This document shows positions 1 through 7,191 of a DNA stretch of 16,392 bases, one piece after another (positions within the stretch are counted from its first letter, which is position 1; each line of letters opens with the position of its first letter). The DNA is taken from assembly GCA_002315505.1 (NCBI GenBank), contig DCGX01000049.1, positions 51,776 through 68,167 of the forward strand. The letters are read 5' to 3'. The position numbers were made by a program, and so were the translations under genes. The notes beneath the pieces are model-generated. The model worked only from the letters and a program-made list of their open reading frames with translations. It did not search any database and was not told the DNA's origin. This stretch comes from Ruminococcaceae bacterium UBA1767. Lineage in GTDB: Bacteria > Bacillota > Clostridia > Oscillospirales > Acutalibacteraceae.

Positions 1-182
1 CCGTAGGAATTGATTTTTAAATTAATGCTGTCGCATAATTCCTTTGCTTTCTTTGCATCTGCCTGAGATTTGATGTGAAAATCCGAGCCCCATTCAATCA
101 TTTCAGCTCCCGATTTCTCGGCGATTTTAACAACCTCTTCAATTGAATATGAACGCAGAGTAACGCTTGTAAAACCTATCAT
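1..182 (-). CDS. Sugar phosphate isomerase/epimerase-like protein, N-terminal part only
   Basis: The minus strand reads from an ATG at 182-180 to the left window edge without a stop, giving about 60 residues that begin MIGFTSVTLRSYSIEEVVKI. A GGAG ribosome site (complement of 191-194) lies 8 bases before the ATG. The opening strand, then an 'IAEKSGAEMIEWGSD' segment, resembles the first beta-alpha units of xylose-isomerase-like TIM barrels (sugar phosphate isomerases/epimerases), which start with a short strand followed by a helix and a 'GaeGiEwg' strand. Metal-binding residues lie beyond the edge, so substrate cannot be judged. It is transcribed divergently from a 2-hydroxyacid dehydrogenase and an aldo/keto reductase, which fits a small sugar or sugar-acid pathway. 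Family assignment from this fragment is moderate. Confidence 0.65.
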   Translation of the reverse strand, partial: MIGFTSVTLRSYSIEEVVKIAEKSGAEMIEWGSDFHIKSQADAKKAKELCDSINLKINSY

Positions 183-210
183 AATTTCAACTCCGTAATT
201 ACTTTAGAAT

Positions 211-239
211 ATTATACAATAATGTATGGTTATGTTCAA
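211..239 (-). promoter_or_regulatory. Sigma-A promoter for the leftward isomerase gene
   Basis: On the minus strand TTGAAC (complement of 234-239) is separated by exactly 17 bases from a consensus TATAAT (complement of 211-216). It lies about 30 bases upstream of the start at 182, leaving a short leader that carries the GGAG ribosome site. Confidence 0.75.
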
Positions 240-257
240 TAATTAAAGTAAAAATTG

Positions 258-286
258 TTGATTATCAAATAACAATGTGGTACAAT
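258..286 (+). promoter_or_regulatory. Sigma-A promoter (extended -10) for the dehydrogenase/reductase operon
   Basis: TTGATT at 258-263, a 17-base spacer, then TACAAT at 281-286 preceded by TGG, an extended -10 element. Transcription would begin near 293. That places the ATG at 275 inside the promoter and supports the downstream start at 317. The -35 boxes of this and the divergent promoter are only 18 bases apart, so one regulator could control both. Confidence 0.7.
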
Positions 287-316
287 AACCGAAAGATGTT
301 AGATTGGGGAAGTATA

Positions 317-1315
317 ATGAAGTCAAAGGCAATTTTTGCAGGCTCAAAAGAAAACATTTATCGTGTCTACGGCGAGGATACATTGGCTCAATTACACAGA
401 ATGCTTGATATTTCGTCCGAGGTTTACACGGCTGAAATGATTGCACAGGACAATCTGAGTGACGTTGAATACATATTTTCAACGTGGGGAATGGTTGCGC
501 TGAGCGAAGAAGAGATAAAGCAATATCTTCCTTCGCTGAGGTCGGTTTTCTATGCCGCAGGTACTGTGCAGAATTTTGCAAGACCGTTTCTCAACTGCGG
601 TGTGAAGGTTTTTTCTGCGTGGGCGGCGAATGCCGTACCTGTTGCAGAATACACAACTGCACAAATTGTGCTTGCTAATAAAGGTTTTTTTCTTTCCTCA
701 AGGCTTGCAAGTGACGGAAAATATGAGGCTGCGAAGGCTCTTTTTGAAAACTACAAAGGAAATTACGGTACAAAAATCGGTATAATCGGTGCAGGAATGA
801 TCGGTAAGCTCGTAATAAAAATGCTGAAAAATTATTCTTTTGATATACTCGTTTTTGATCCGTTTTTACCCGATGAAACGGCTGAGGAACTCGGTGTTAC
901 AAAGACGAGTCTTGATGAAATTTTCTCTGAATGTAACGTTGTTTCCAACCATCTTGCAAATAATGAACAGACAAAGGATATTCTTGACGGAAGACTTTTT
1001 GAAAGAATGCTTCCGTATTCGACCTTTATTAACACGGGTAGAGGGGCACAGGTTGTTGAAAAAGACCTGATAAATGTGCTGAAAAAGCATAAGGATGTTA
1101 CGGCAATTCTCGATGTGACCTGTCCCGAACCGCCAACAGCAGACAGTGAATTTTTTACTCTGCCGAATTGTATTCTGACTCCTCATTCTGCCGGAAGCAG
1201 TGGCGAAGAGGTTAAGAGAATGTCGAGGTTTATGCTCGACGAATATATAAATTTAACAAATGAAAAAAGCGTGAAATATGAGGTTACTCTTAAAATGCTT
1301 GAAACTATGGCTTAA
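317..1315 (+). CDS. D-isomer-specific 2-hydroxyacid dehydrogenase
   Basis: A 332-residue NAD(P)-dependent oxidoreductase that should interconvert a D-2-hydroxyacid and its 2-oxoacid in the cytosol. The Rossmann glycine motif GIIGAGMIG lies at residues 155-163, with an acidic residue at the end of the next strand (D181 in VFDPF). The catalytic triad of the family is present: Arg242 in NTGRGAQ, Glu271 in CPEPP and His290 in LTPHSAGS. Length matches the family (about 310-340). The start at 317 is chosen because a GGGGA ribosome site (306-310) precedes it and because the in-frame ATG at 275 overlaps the predicted promoter. The aldo/keto reductase follows after 16 bases, so the two are probably co-transcribed. 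The substrate is not evident; a sugar acid is a guess from the divergent isomerase-like gene. Confidence 0.9.
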   Translation: MKSKAIFAGSKENIYRVYGEDTLAQLHRMLDISSEVYTAEMIAQDNLSDVEYIFSTWGMVALSEEEIKQYLPSLRSVFYAAGTVQNFARPFLNCGVKVFSAWAANAVPVAEYTTAQIVLANKGFFLSSRLASDGKYEAAKALFENYKGNYGTKIGIIGAGMIGKLVIKMLKNYSFDILVFDPFLPDETAEELGVTKTSLDEIFSECNVVSNHLANNEQTKDILDGRLFERMLPYSTFINTGRGAQVVEKDLINVLKKHKDVTAILDVTCPEPPTADSEFFTLPNCILTPHSAGSSGEEVKRMSRFMLDEYINLTNEKSVKYEVTLKMLETMA

Positions 1316-1331
1316 CAGAAAGGTGATTGCT

Positions 1332-2435
1332 ATGAATTATAATATTTTCGGTAAAACAGGATGTAATGTTTCCCGTCTCGGCTTCGGTGCGATGCGACTT
1401 CCTATGCTTGACAAGGAAACTATTGACGTCGACGAGGCAGTAAGAATGATAAGATATGCTATTGATAACGGCGTAAATTACGTTGATACGGCATTCTTCT
1501 ATCATAACGGAGAGAGTGAAAAAATTGTCGGCAAAGCACTTAAGGACGGCTATCGTGAAAAGACTTACCTTGCAACAAAGCTCCCGATGGGCGAAGTAAA
1601 GACAACAGAAGATTTTGATAAACTTCTTAATACTCAGCTTGAAAAGCTCGGAACAGACCACATAGATTTTTATCTTTTCCACGCACTTAACGAAGACCAT
1701 TGGAATACAGTGAAGAAGCTCGGCCTTATTGAAAAAATGAAGCAGGCAAAGGCTGACGGAAGAATCCGACATATGGGCTTTTCGTTCCACGACGGACTTC
1801 ATATTTTTAAGAGAATTGTTGACGAGTATGAGGGCTGTGAATTCTGTCAGATTCAGCTGAATTACCTTGATACAGACCATCAGGCAGGTATGGACGGACT
1901 TGAGTATGCCGTTTCAAAGGGACTTGGTGTAGTGATAATGGAACCGATTCGCGGCGGTGCACTTGCAAATCCGAGCGAGGATGTTCTTTCTGCATTGCCG
2001 CAGGGCAGAACACCTGTTGAAAATGCACTTGCATTTTTGTGGGATAAGAAGGAGGTTTCACTTCTTCTGAGTGGTATGAGTAATTTTGAGCAGGTATCAC
2101 AGAATATCGAAAGTGCAGGCAAATTTGATGTCGGATGCCTCAGCGATGACGATAAAGAGAAGTTTGTCGAGGCAAAGAAGATATTCGACAAGGGAACGCT
2201 GATTCCGTGTACAGGCTGTAATTACTGTCAGCCGTGTCCGAATAATGTACTTATTCCGCAGGTTTTTGCGGCCTACAATAAAATTACAGACGGAGGTCTT
2301 CACGCAGTCAGTGCAGAGCTTCCGAATATCGAGGAAATTATTTGTCGCTGTGCAAAGTGCGGTGAGTGTGAAGCAAAATGTCCTCAGCAGATTAAAATTG
2401 TTGAAAAGCTCAGAGGAATTCTTTCGAGATTCTGA
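1332..2435 (+). CDS. Aldo/keto reductase with C-terminal 4Fe-4S ferredoxin-like domain
   Basis: A 367-residue protein. Residues 1 to about 285 form an aldo/keto reductase barrel with the tetrad Asp52, Tyr57 (VDTAFFYHNGE), Lys83 (ATKLP) and His116 (YLFHALN). The C-terminal 75 residues carry two cysteine clusters: C293-x2-C296-x2-C299-x2-C302-P, and C340-x2-C343-x2-C346-x3-C350-P, the pattern of two [4Fe-4S] clusters. This barrel-plus-ferredoxin layout is a known family (COG1453 type) common in anaerobes; its electron donor and substrate are mostly undefined. The start at 1332 has an AAAGGTGAT ribosome site; an upstream in-frame start at 1278 would overlap the dehydrogenase and lacks support. 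It is the second gene of a probable two-gene operon, and the phosphoesterase follows after 33 bases. Confidence 0.92.
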   Translation: MNYNIFGKTGCNVSRLGFGAMRLPMLDKETIDVDEAVRMIRYAIDNGVNYVDTAFFYHNGESEKIVGKALKDGYREKTYLATKLPMGEVKTTEDFDKLLNTQLEKLGTDHIDFYLFHALNEDHWNTVKKLGLIEKMKQAKADGRIRHMGFSFHDGLHIFKRIVDEYEGCEFCQIQLNYLDTDHQAGMDGLEYAVSKGLGVVIMEPIRGGALANPSEDVLSALPQGRTPVENALAFLWDKKEVSLLLSGMSNFEQVSQNIESAGKFDVGCLSDDDKEKFVEAKKIFDKGTLIPCTGCNYCQPCPNNVLIPQVFAAYNKITDGGLHAVSAELPNIEEIICRCAKCGECEAKCPQQIKIVEKLRGILSRF

Positions 2436-2468
2436 TGAATTTCTAATATTTAATTAGGGGGATTATCA

Positions 2469-3893
2469 ATGAAAAAAGTTTTTAAATTTATTTCGGTTAT
2501 CTTGTCAGTTTTGTTTGCACTTCAGGCATTTATTGTGCCGGGTTTTGCCTTCGACAGCATGTCGCTTACCGAAGAACAGTGGCAGAGCCGTTATGATTCA
2601 CTTATTGAGTCAAACACACTTCCGCTTCTTTGCGTCGGTGCAGACGAAACACAGCTCAATATAACATGGCACACAGATAAAAATGCGGCTTATCCCGAGG
2701 TTAAGCTCTCAAAGAAGTCTGATATGTCAGACGCCGTGACCTTTAAGGGTGAGGCAGTTGAGTCGGAAAACGATTATCAGCTTGTATGCCGTGTCACAAT
2801 GACCGGAATTGAGGAAAATACCACATATTTCTATCAGTATCATAGCGGGAACGGCTGGAGCAAGGCTGCAAAGTATGAGTCAAAGAGCTTTGACAGCTAC
2901 AAGATGATGGTTGTCGGTGATGTTCAGATTGGCGGTCAGTCAACAGATAACCCCGATGAACAGTCGAGAATCGGCTATGTATGGCAGAGCCTTCTTGACG
3001 AAGCATTGACAAAGAATCCCGATATTTCGTTCCTTCTTTCACCGGGTGATAACACTTCAACGGGAAAGAGTGCTGACGAATGGCAGACATTTATGATGCC
3101 GACCTATGCTCAGTCACTTCCTATGGCTCTTGCAATCGGTAACCACGATAAAAAGGGTATGGCGTATAACTATTACACAAATATGCCAAACGAATATTAC
3201 GGCGAATACTTTGAAGGTCTTGACAGAGATTTCTGGTTCAGATACGGTGACGTTCTGTATCTTGTGTTTGATGCAACCTCAGGCTCCGCCGCAGACCACA
3301 GAGCAATGGCTGAGGAAGCGGTAAACGCAAATCCCGATGCAAAATGGCGAATTGCAGCAATGCATCAGGCACTTTACGGAGCAGGATATTCAATGCTTGA
3401 CTCCGAAACGGGAATTCTTCTCAACGGAGTATTTCAGCCGATTTTCGATATGTATGATATTGACCTTGTGCTCACAGGTCACAGTCATCTTCAGGGACGT
3501 TCAAAATTCATTAAAAACGGACTTGTAGTCGGTGCCGCAAAGAGCGGAAAAACATACACAAATCCTGAAGGAATTATCTATCTTAATTCCAATGCCTGTT
3601 GTGATACGAGCAAAACATGGGGAATGCCTCATTGTGCATACACCTTCAAGGATGGTGACACAACAACATATACAACTATTGAATTTGACGGAGATTCGAT
3701 GGCAGTAAAGACCTTCAGAGGCGACAACAGTGAATTGCTCGACAGCATTACAATCGTAAAGACTAAGGAAAATACGGTTGACGATTTCCTTCTTCCGCTT
3801 AAGAAAATCCCGTATGCAATTGTTGAATTTCTCGGACTTGCTTATATGAGAATAGATGCAGTTGTAGTAAAAATTCGCGGTGGACATTTTTAA
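2469..3893 (+). CDS. Secreted purple-acid-phosphatase-like metallophosphoesterase
   Basis: A 474-residue exported protein. Residues 1 to about 27 form a signal peptide (MKKVFKF, hydrophobic core, cleavage probably after VPGFA). Residues of about 50-140 resemble the fibronectin-like N-terminal domain of purple acid phosphatases ('ITWHTD', 'TTYFYQY'). The calcineurin-like phosphoesterase domain follows, with metal ligands in order: GDVQ (D151), PGDN (D194), GNHD (N225, H226), MH (H299) and GHSH (H338, H340). It should be a bimetal phosphomonoesterase or phosphodiesterase acting outside the membrane, perhaps in phosphate scavenging. A strong AGGGGGA ribosome site sits before the ATG. No LPxTG or other wall anchor is seen; the C-terminal 30 residues are fairly hydrophobic and might associate with the membrane. 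Substrate is unknown. Confidence 0.9.
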   Translation: MKKVFKFISVILSVLFALQAFIVPGFAFDSMSLTEEQWQSRYDSLIESNTLPLLCVGADETQLNITWHTDKNAAYPEVKLSKKSDMSDAVTFKGEAVESENDYQLVCRVTMTGIEENTTYFYQYHSGNGWSKAAKYESKSFDSYKMMVVGDVQIGGQSTDNPDEQSRIGYVWQSLLDEALTKNPDISFLLSPGDNTSTGKSADEWQTFMMPTYAQSLPMALAIGNHDKKGMAYNYYTNMPNEYYGEYFEGLDRDFWFRYGDVLYLVFDATSGSAADHRAMAEEAVNANPDAKWRIAAMHQALYGAGYSMLDSETGILLNGVFQPIFDMYDIDLVLTGHSHLQGRSKFIKNGLVVGAAKSGKTYTNPEGIIYLNSNACCDTSKTWGMPHCAYTFKDGDTTTYTTIEFDGDSMAVKTFRGDNSELLDSITIVKTKENTVDDFLLPLKKIPYAIVEFLGLAYMRIDAVVVKIRGGHF

Positions 3894-3936
3894 TAGAGAA
3901 AATAAATGAAAAAATAAAAGATAAGGATGAATAAAA

Positions 3937-6018
3937 ATGAAACAAAAATTCAAAGAATGGTTAAGTGTATTTATAGTTAAAAATCCCGCACGAGCAATTT
4001 TGCTTGCAATTCTGTTTTTTAATTTTGGCTTGTTAATGTTTGCGGCAATTTTAATTTCAGCTTTGTCGTCGAATGAAACTGGTTTTTTTGAATCGATTTA
4101 CAAAACAATTACTATGATTCTTGATGCAGGTTGTATTGATTCTGCAGTAGAAATCGGTAAAGATAAAGCAGCGCTCGTAGTTATTTGTCTTGTTACGACA
4201 GTTATAGGTATGATTACGTTTACGGGTGCAATTATCGGTTATGTTACCAACTATATTTCAAGCTTTATCGAGAATTCCGAGTCGGGTAACAGGACACTTA
4301 ACGTATCAAATCATACTGTTATTTTGAATTGGAATTCACGTGCATCTGAGATTATTAATGATTTGTTGTATACAAGAAAAAAGGAAACTATTGTTATTCT
4401 TGTTCAATCCGATGCACAGCAAATCAAAAAGGAAATTGATGAGCGCTTGTCACTTACTATTAAAACTGAAAATAGAAGAGTGTTGAGTGAATGCAGTGGA
4501 AGGAGCTTGCTCAAGCGTTGTCAGTATATTTATAAAAATTCGTACAAAAATAATTTGATAATTATTGTAAGAGAGGGCGACACATATTCAACAAAGCAGC
4601 TTTATGACATTTCTCTTCTTAAGGCTAAAACTGTTATTATTCTCGGTAGAGATATTCAAAATTCCACCTGTAAATATGAGTTAGCTGACCGTATTGAAAA
4701 GAACGAAAAAGGAAATTCAAATACGATTAAGACTCTTATTCAGGTTGCTGAAATCACAGGTCTTGAGGAATCTCTGGACAATCAGGTTATCATCGTTGAA
4801 ATTGATGACGACTGGACAGCGAATATTGTTGACAAAATTATTTCGCACAAGGAGAGACTCGGAAAATCAAACATTGTTCCTGTTCCTGTGAACAGAATTT
4901 TGGGTGAAATTTTGTCCCAGTTTTCAATTATGCCTGAGCTGAACTCCGTTTACGGAGAACTTTTCTCAAATAAGGGTGCAGAGTTTTTCTGTGGTCATGC
5001 GGATGCCGGACTTAAAGAGAACGAGTATATTGAAAATACTCTCGCTAATCATTTCAACGCAATTCCGTTAACAATGATGAAAACCAAGACAGGTGACAAC
5101 TATTTCTATCTTTCTAACGAGGATAAGGATTATGACAAAACAGGCAGGGAAATTACTTCTGATTATAAGGTTAAAGTGAATCGGAATTACTGGCTTGAAC
5201 AGAGAAACATCGTTATTGTCGGTCATAACAGCAACTGCGTTGAAATTATGGACGGATTTAATTCTTTCAGAAGTGAGTGGAATTTCTCCGATGGCACAGA
5301 TATTCTTAATGTAATTGTTATTGATGATAAAAAGAGCCTTGAAAAGAAGAATTACTACAAGAATTATCCTTATGTAAGAAAGACAATCGAAGCTGATATT
5401 TTTGATGGTGAAACAATCAAGCGAGAGATTTCAAAGTTTGTTGATGAAAACGAACAGGATACAAGCGTATTGATTTTGTCTGATGACGCCGCACTTTCAG
5501 AGGACATTGATGCAAATGCACTGACATATCTTATATATGTTCAGGATGTTATCAGAGAGCACGTTGAAGCAATTCCTGATTTCGATAAAGGCAGAATTGA
5601 TGTAATCGTTGAAATAGTTAATCCTAAGAACTACGATATTGTTCACAGCTACAGTGTAAATAACGTTATTATCAGTAACAGATATGTTTCAAAGCTCATC
5701 ACTCAAATCAGTACAAAGGAAGCCTTGTATGAATTCTATAAGGATGTTCTTACTTATGATGATGCTGATTCACAGACTTATGAAAGCAAGGAAATATATA
5801 TCAAAAAGGTTAAGAGGCTGTTTGATGAAGTTCCGGGGCCCTGCACGGTTGCGGAATTTATCAGAGCGCTTTATGATGCTACTCCCAAGGATGATAAAAC
5901 AATTGCCATTGGCTATGTACGTCAGGATGGAGAGGTAATAATATTTGATCAGAATCAGCTTGAAATGAAGCTCAATCTGACTGATAAGGATAAGGTTATC
6001 GTATTTTGCAATCACTAA
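3937..6018 (+). CDS. CASTOR/POLLUX-type ion channel with two RCK-like domains
   Basis: A 693-residue membrane protein. TM1 spans about residues 17-43, a pore helix and loop about 50-70, and TM2 about 76-107. A cytosolic part starts with NHTVILNWNSRASEIINDLL (about 125-144), the opening of a Rossmann/RCK-like unit. A second unit starts at about 424 (NIVIVGHNSNCVEIMDGF). This two-TM plus tandem-RCK layout, and the HTVILNW-type entry, match the CASTOR/POLLUX (DMI1) cation channel family, which has bacterial members. The pore loop has no GYG potassium signature. It reads ILDAG, resembling the ADAG/ADSG filter I recall from the plant channels. A ribosome site AAGGAT lies at 3923-3928. It follows the phosphatase by 43 bases with no terminator seen, so co-transcription is possible. 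Ion selectivity and ligand are unknown; annotation pipelines may call it a TrkA-N potassium transporter. Confidence 0.8.
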   Translation: MKQKFKEWLSVFIVKNPARAILLAILFFNFGLLMFAAILISALSSNETGFFESIYKTITMILDAGCIDSAVEIGKDKAALVVICLVTTVIGMITFTGAIIGYVTNYISSFIENSESGNRTLNVSNHTVILNWNSRASEIINDLLYTRKKETIVILVQSDAQQIKKEIDERLSLTIKTENRRVLSECSGRSLLKRCQYIYKNSYKNNLIIIVREGDTYSTKQLYDISLLKAKTVIILGRDIQNSTCKYELADRIEKNEKGNSNTIKTLIQVAEITGLEESLDNQVIIVEIDDDWTANIVDKIISHKERLGKSNIVPVPVNRILGEILSQFSIMPELNSVYGELFSNKGAEFFCGHADAGLKENEYIENTLANHFNAIPLTMMKTKTGDNYFYLSNEDKDYDKTGREITSDYKVKVNRNYWLEQRNIVIVGHNSNCVEIMDGFNSFRSEWNFSDGTDILNVIVIDDKKSLEKKNYYKNYPYVRKTIEADIFDGETIKREISKFVDENEQDTSVLILSDDAALSEDIDANALTYLIYVQDVIREHVEAIPDFDKGRIDVIVEIVNPKNYDIVHSYSVNNVIISNRYVSKLITQISTKEALYEFYKDVLTYDDADSQTYESKEIYIKKVKRLFDEVPGPCTVAEFIRALYDATPKDDKTIAIGYVRQDGEVIIFDQNQLEMKLNLTDKDKVIVFCNH

Positions 6019-6024
6019 AATTTA

Positions 6025-6056
6025 TCCCGCTGTGTTACAATACAGTGGGATTGTTT
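6025..6056 (+). terminator. Possible intrinsic terminator after the channel gene
   Basis: Arms 6025-6034 and 6041-6050 form a 10-bp stem (two G-U pairs) around a 6-base loop TTACAA, followed by TTGTTT. The U-tract is imperfect and the hairpin ends only 24 bases before the next start, so it may attenuate rather than stop transcription. Confidence 0.45.
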
Positions 6057-6073
6057 CGATAAAGGAGAACATT

Positions 6074-7081
6074 ATGGACAAGAATACATGGTTTAAAGAA
6101 GCCGGATACGGAATGATGCTTCACTGGGGACTTTATTCTCTTCTCGGCGGCGAATATAAAGGCGAGAGAGTAAGGGACTATGCAGAATGGATTCAGTCAT
6201 ATTTTCAGATTCCGAATGACGAATACGGAAAGCTCGCAACAGCCTTTAATCCCGTCGGCTTCAATGCGGAGGATTATGTGAAATTAGCTGTTGAATGCGG
6301 AATGAAATACATTGTAATTACAACTAAGCATCACGATGGATTTGCGATGTTCCATTCAAAGGTTGACAGTTATAACGTATACGATGCCACTCCTTTTCAC
6401 AGAGATGTATTGAAGGAGCTTGCAGATGCATGTAAAAAATACGGAATAAAGCTCGGGATTTATTATTCGCAGGACCTTGACTGGCACCACAGACACGGCG
6501 GTGGTTATCTTTCAAATCATATTGGAAACAGCGGTACAACATGGGATAACAGCTGGGATTTCGAGGGCGAAAAGGATTTTGATGTTTGCTTTGATGAGAA
6601 GATTTTACCGCAGATTCGTGAAATAATGACGAATTATGGTGATATCTCACTTGCATGGTTTGATGTTCCTATGACGATTAAGCCTGAGCAGAGCGAGCTT
6701 ATTTATAAGACCGTAAAAGAGCTTCAGCCGGATTGTCTTATCAATTCAAGGCTCGGAAACGGACAGTATGACTATGTTTCACTCGGCGACAATGAAATTC
6801 CGAGTGAAATGGAGAATGTGGATAACAAAAAAATCGACTATAATGATATCGGCGGATTTAAGCCGTCACCATACGGATTATACGAAACTGCCGCAACCTT
6901 AAATGATACGTGGGGCTTTTCCTATTACGATAATAACTGGAAGGATGCCGAAACAATTGCGGGCAACAGAAAGCATCTGAATTCGCTCGGAATAAACTAT
7001 TTAATCAACATCGGACCCGACCCGCTCGGACGAATTCCGACTCAGGCTTTGAGAATACTCAGGGCTGCAAGTAAAATGTAA
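6074..7081 (+). CDS. GH29 family alpha-L-fucosidase-like glycosidase, catalytic domain only
   Basis: A 335-residue protein matching the GH29 catalytic barrel. Seen in order: MLHWGLYS (16-23), TTKHHDGFAMF (83-93), GIYYSQDLDWHH (128-139), AWFDVP (194-199) with Asp197 as the expected nucleophile, and YETAATLNDTWGFS (270-283), the family's conserved 'E-t-.-T.n.sWGy' block. Family members remove alpha-linked L-fucose by a retaining mechanism; the acid/base Glu varies between subfamilies and is not assigned here. No signal peptide is present, so it should be cytosolic. It ends shortly after the barrel and lacks the C-terminal beta-sandwich found in many 430-500-residue relatives. The start at 6074 has a near-perfect AAAGGAG; an in-frame start at 6032 would lie inside the hairpin. 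It sits just before a UDP-FucNAc synthesis operon, but a terminator and promoter separate them. Confidence 0.85.
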   Translation: MDKNTWFKEAGYGMMLHWGLYSLLGGEYKGERVRDYAEWIQSYFQIPNDEYGKLATAFNPVGFNAEDYVKLAVECGMKYIVITTKHHDGFAMFHSKVDSYNVYDATPFHRDVLKELADACKKYGIKLGIYYSQDLDWHHRHGGGYLSNHIGNSGTTWDNSWDFEGEKDFDVCFDEKILPQIREIMTNYGDISLAWFDVPMTIKPEQSELIYKTVKELQPDCLINSRLGNGQYDYVSLGDNEIPSEMENVDNKKIDYNDIGGFKPSPYGLYETAATLNDTWGFSYYDNNWKDAETIAGNRKHLNSLGINYLINIGPDPLGRIPTQALRILRAASKM

Positions 7082-7085
7082 TTTC

Positions 7086-7122
7086 AGTGACTGTCGCATT
7101 TGTAGACAGTCACTCGTTTTTT
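7086..7122 (+). terminator. Strong intrinsic terminator after the GH29 gene
   Basis: Perfect 10-bp inverted repeat (AGTGACTGTC at 7086-7095 and its complement at 7105-7114), a 9-base loop, then CG and six T (7117-7122). It begins 5 bases after the stop codon. Confidence 0.92.
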
Positions 7123-7123
7123 G

Positions 7124-7152
7124 TTGCAAAAATCATATATCTGTGATATAAT
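7124..7152 (+). promoter_or_regulatory. Sigma-A promoter of the capE-capG-capF-hydrolase operon
   Basis: TTGCAA at 7124-7129, 17-base spacer, TATAAT at 7147-7152 with an upstream TGA giving an extended -10. It starts directly behind the terminator's T-run, so the following operon is transcriptionally separate from the GH29 gene. Predicted start of transcription is near 7159. Confidence 0.82.
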
Positions 7153-7191
7153 TAACAAGACTATAGAAATGTTTGTAAAGGGTTGATGTTT

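Noticed and set aside
275..316. Longer start for the 2-hydroxyacid dehydrogenase at ATG 275
   Set aside because: This ATG overlaps the predicted -10 element (281-286) and has no ribosome site; 317 has GGGGA upstream and a normal family N-terminus.
1305..1880. A 191-codon minus-strand frame opposite the aldo/keto reductase
   Set aside because: It lies antisense to a clear family member, has no recognisable domain and no plausible ribosome site; similar antisense frames at 866-1186 and 3501-3953 were dropped for the same reason.
4054..4160. Ordinary potassium channel (GYG filter) or TrkA subunit as the call for the 693-residue protein
   Set aside because: No GYG-like filter is present in the pore loop, and two membrane helices plus two long RCK-like units fit the CASTOR/POLLUX plan better.
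6032..6073. Longer start for the GH29 gene at 6032
   Set aside because: It lies inside the hairpin at 6025-6050 and lacks a ribosome site; the ATG at 6074 follows AAAGGAG.
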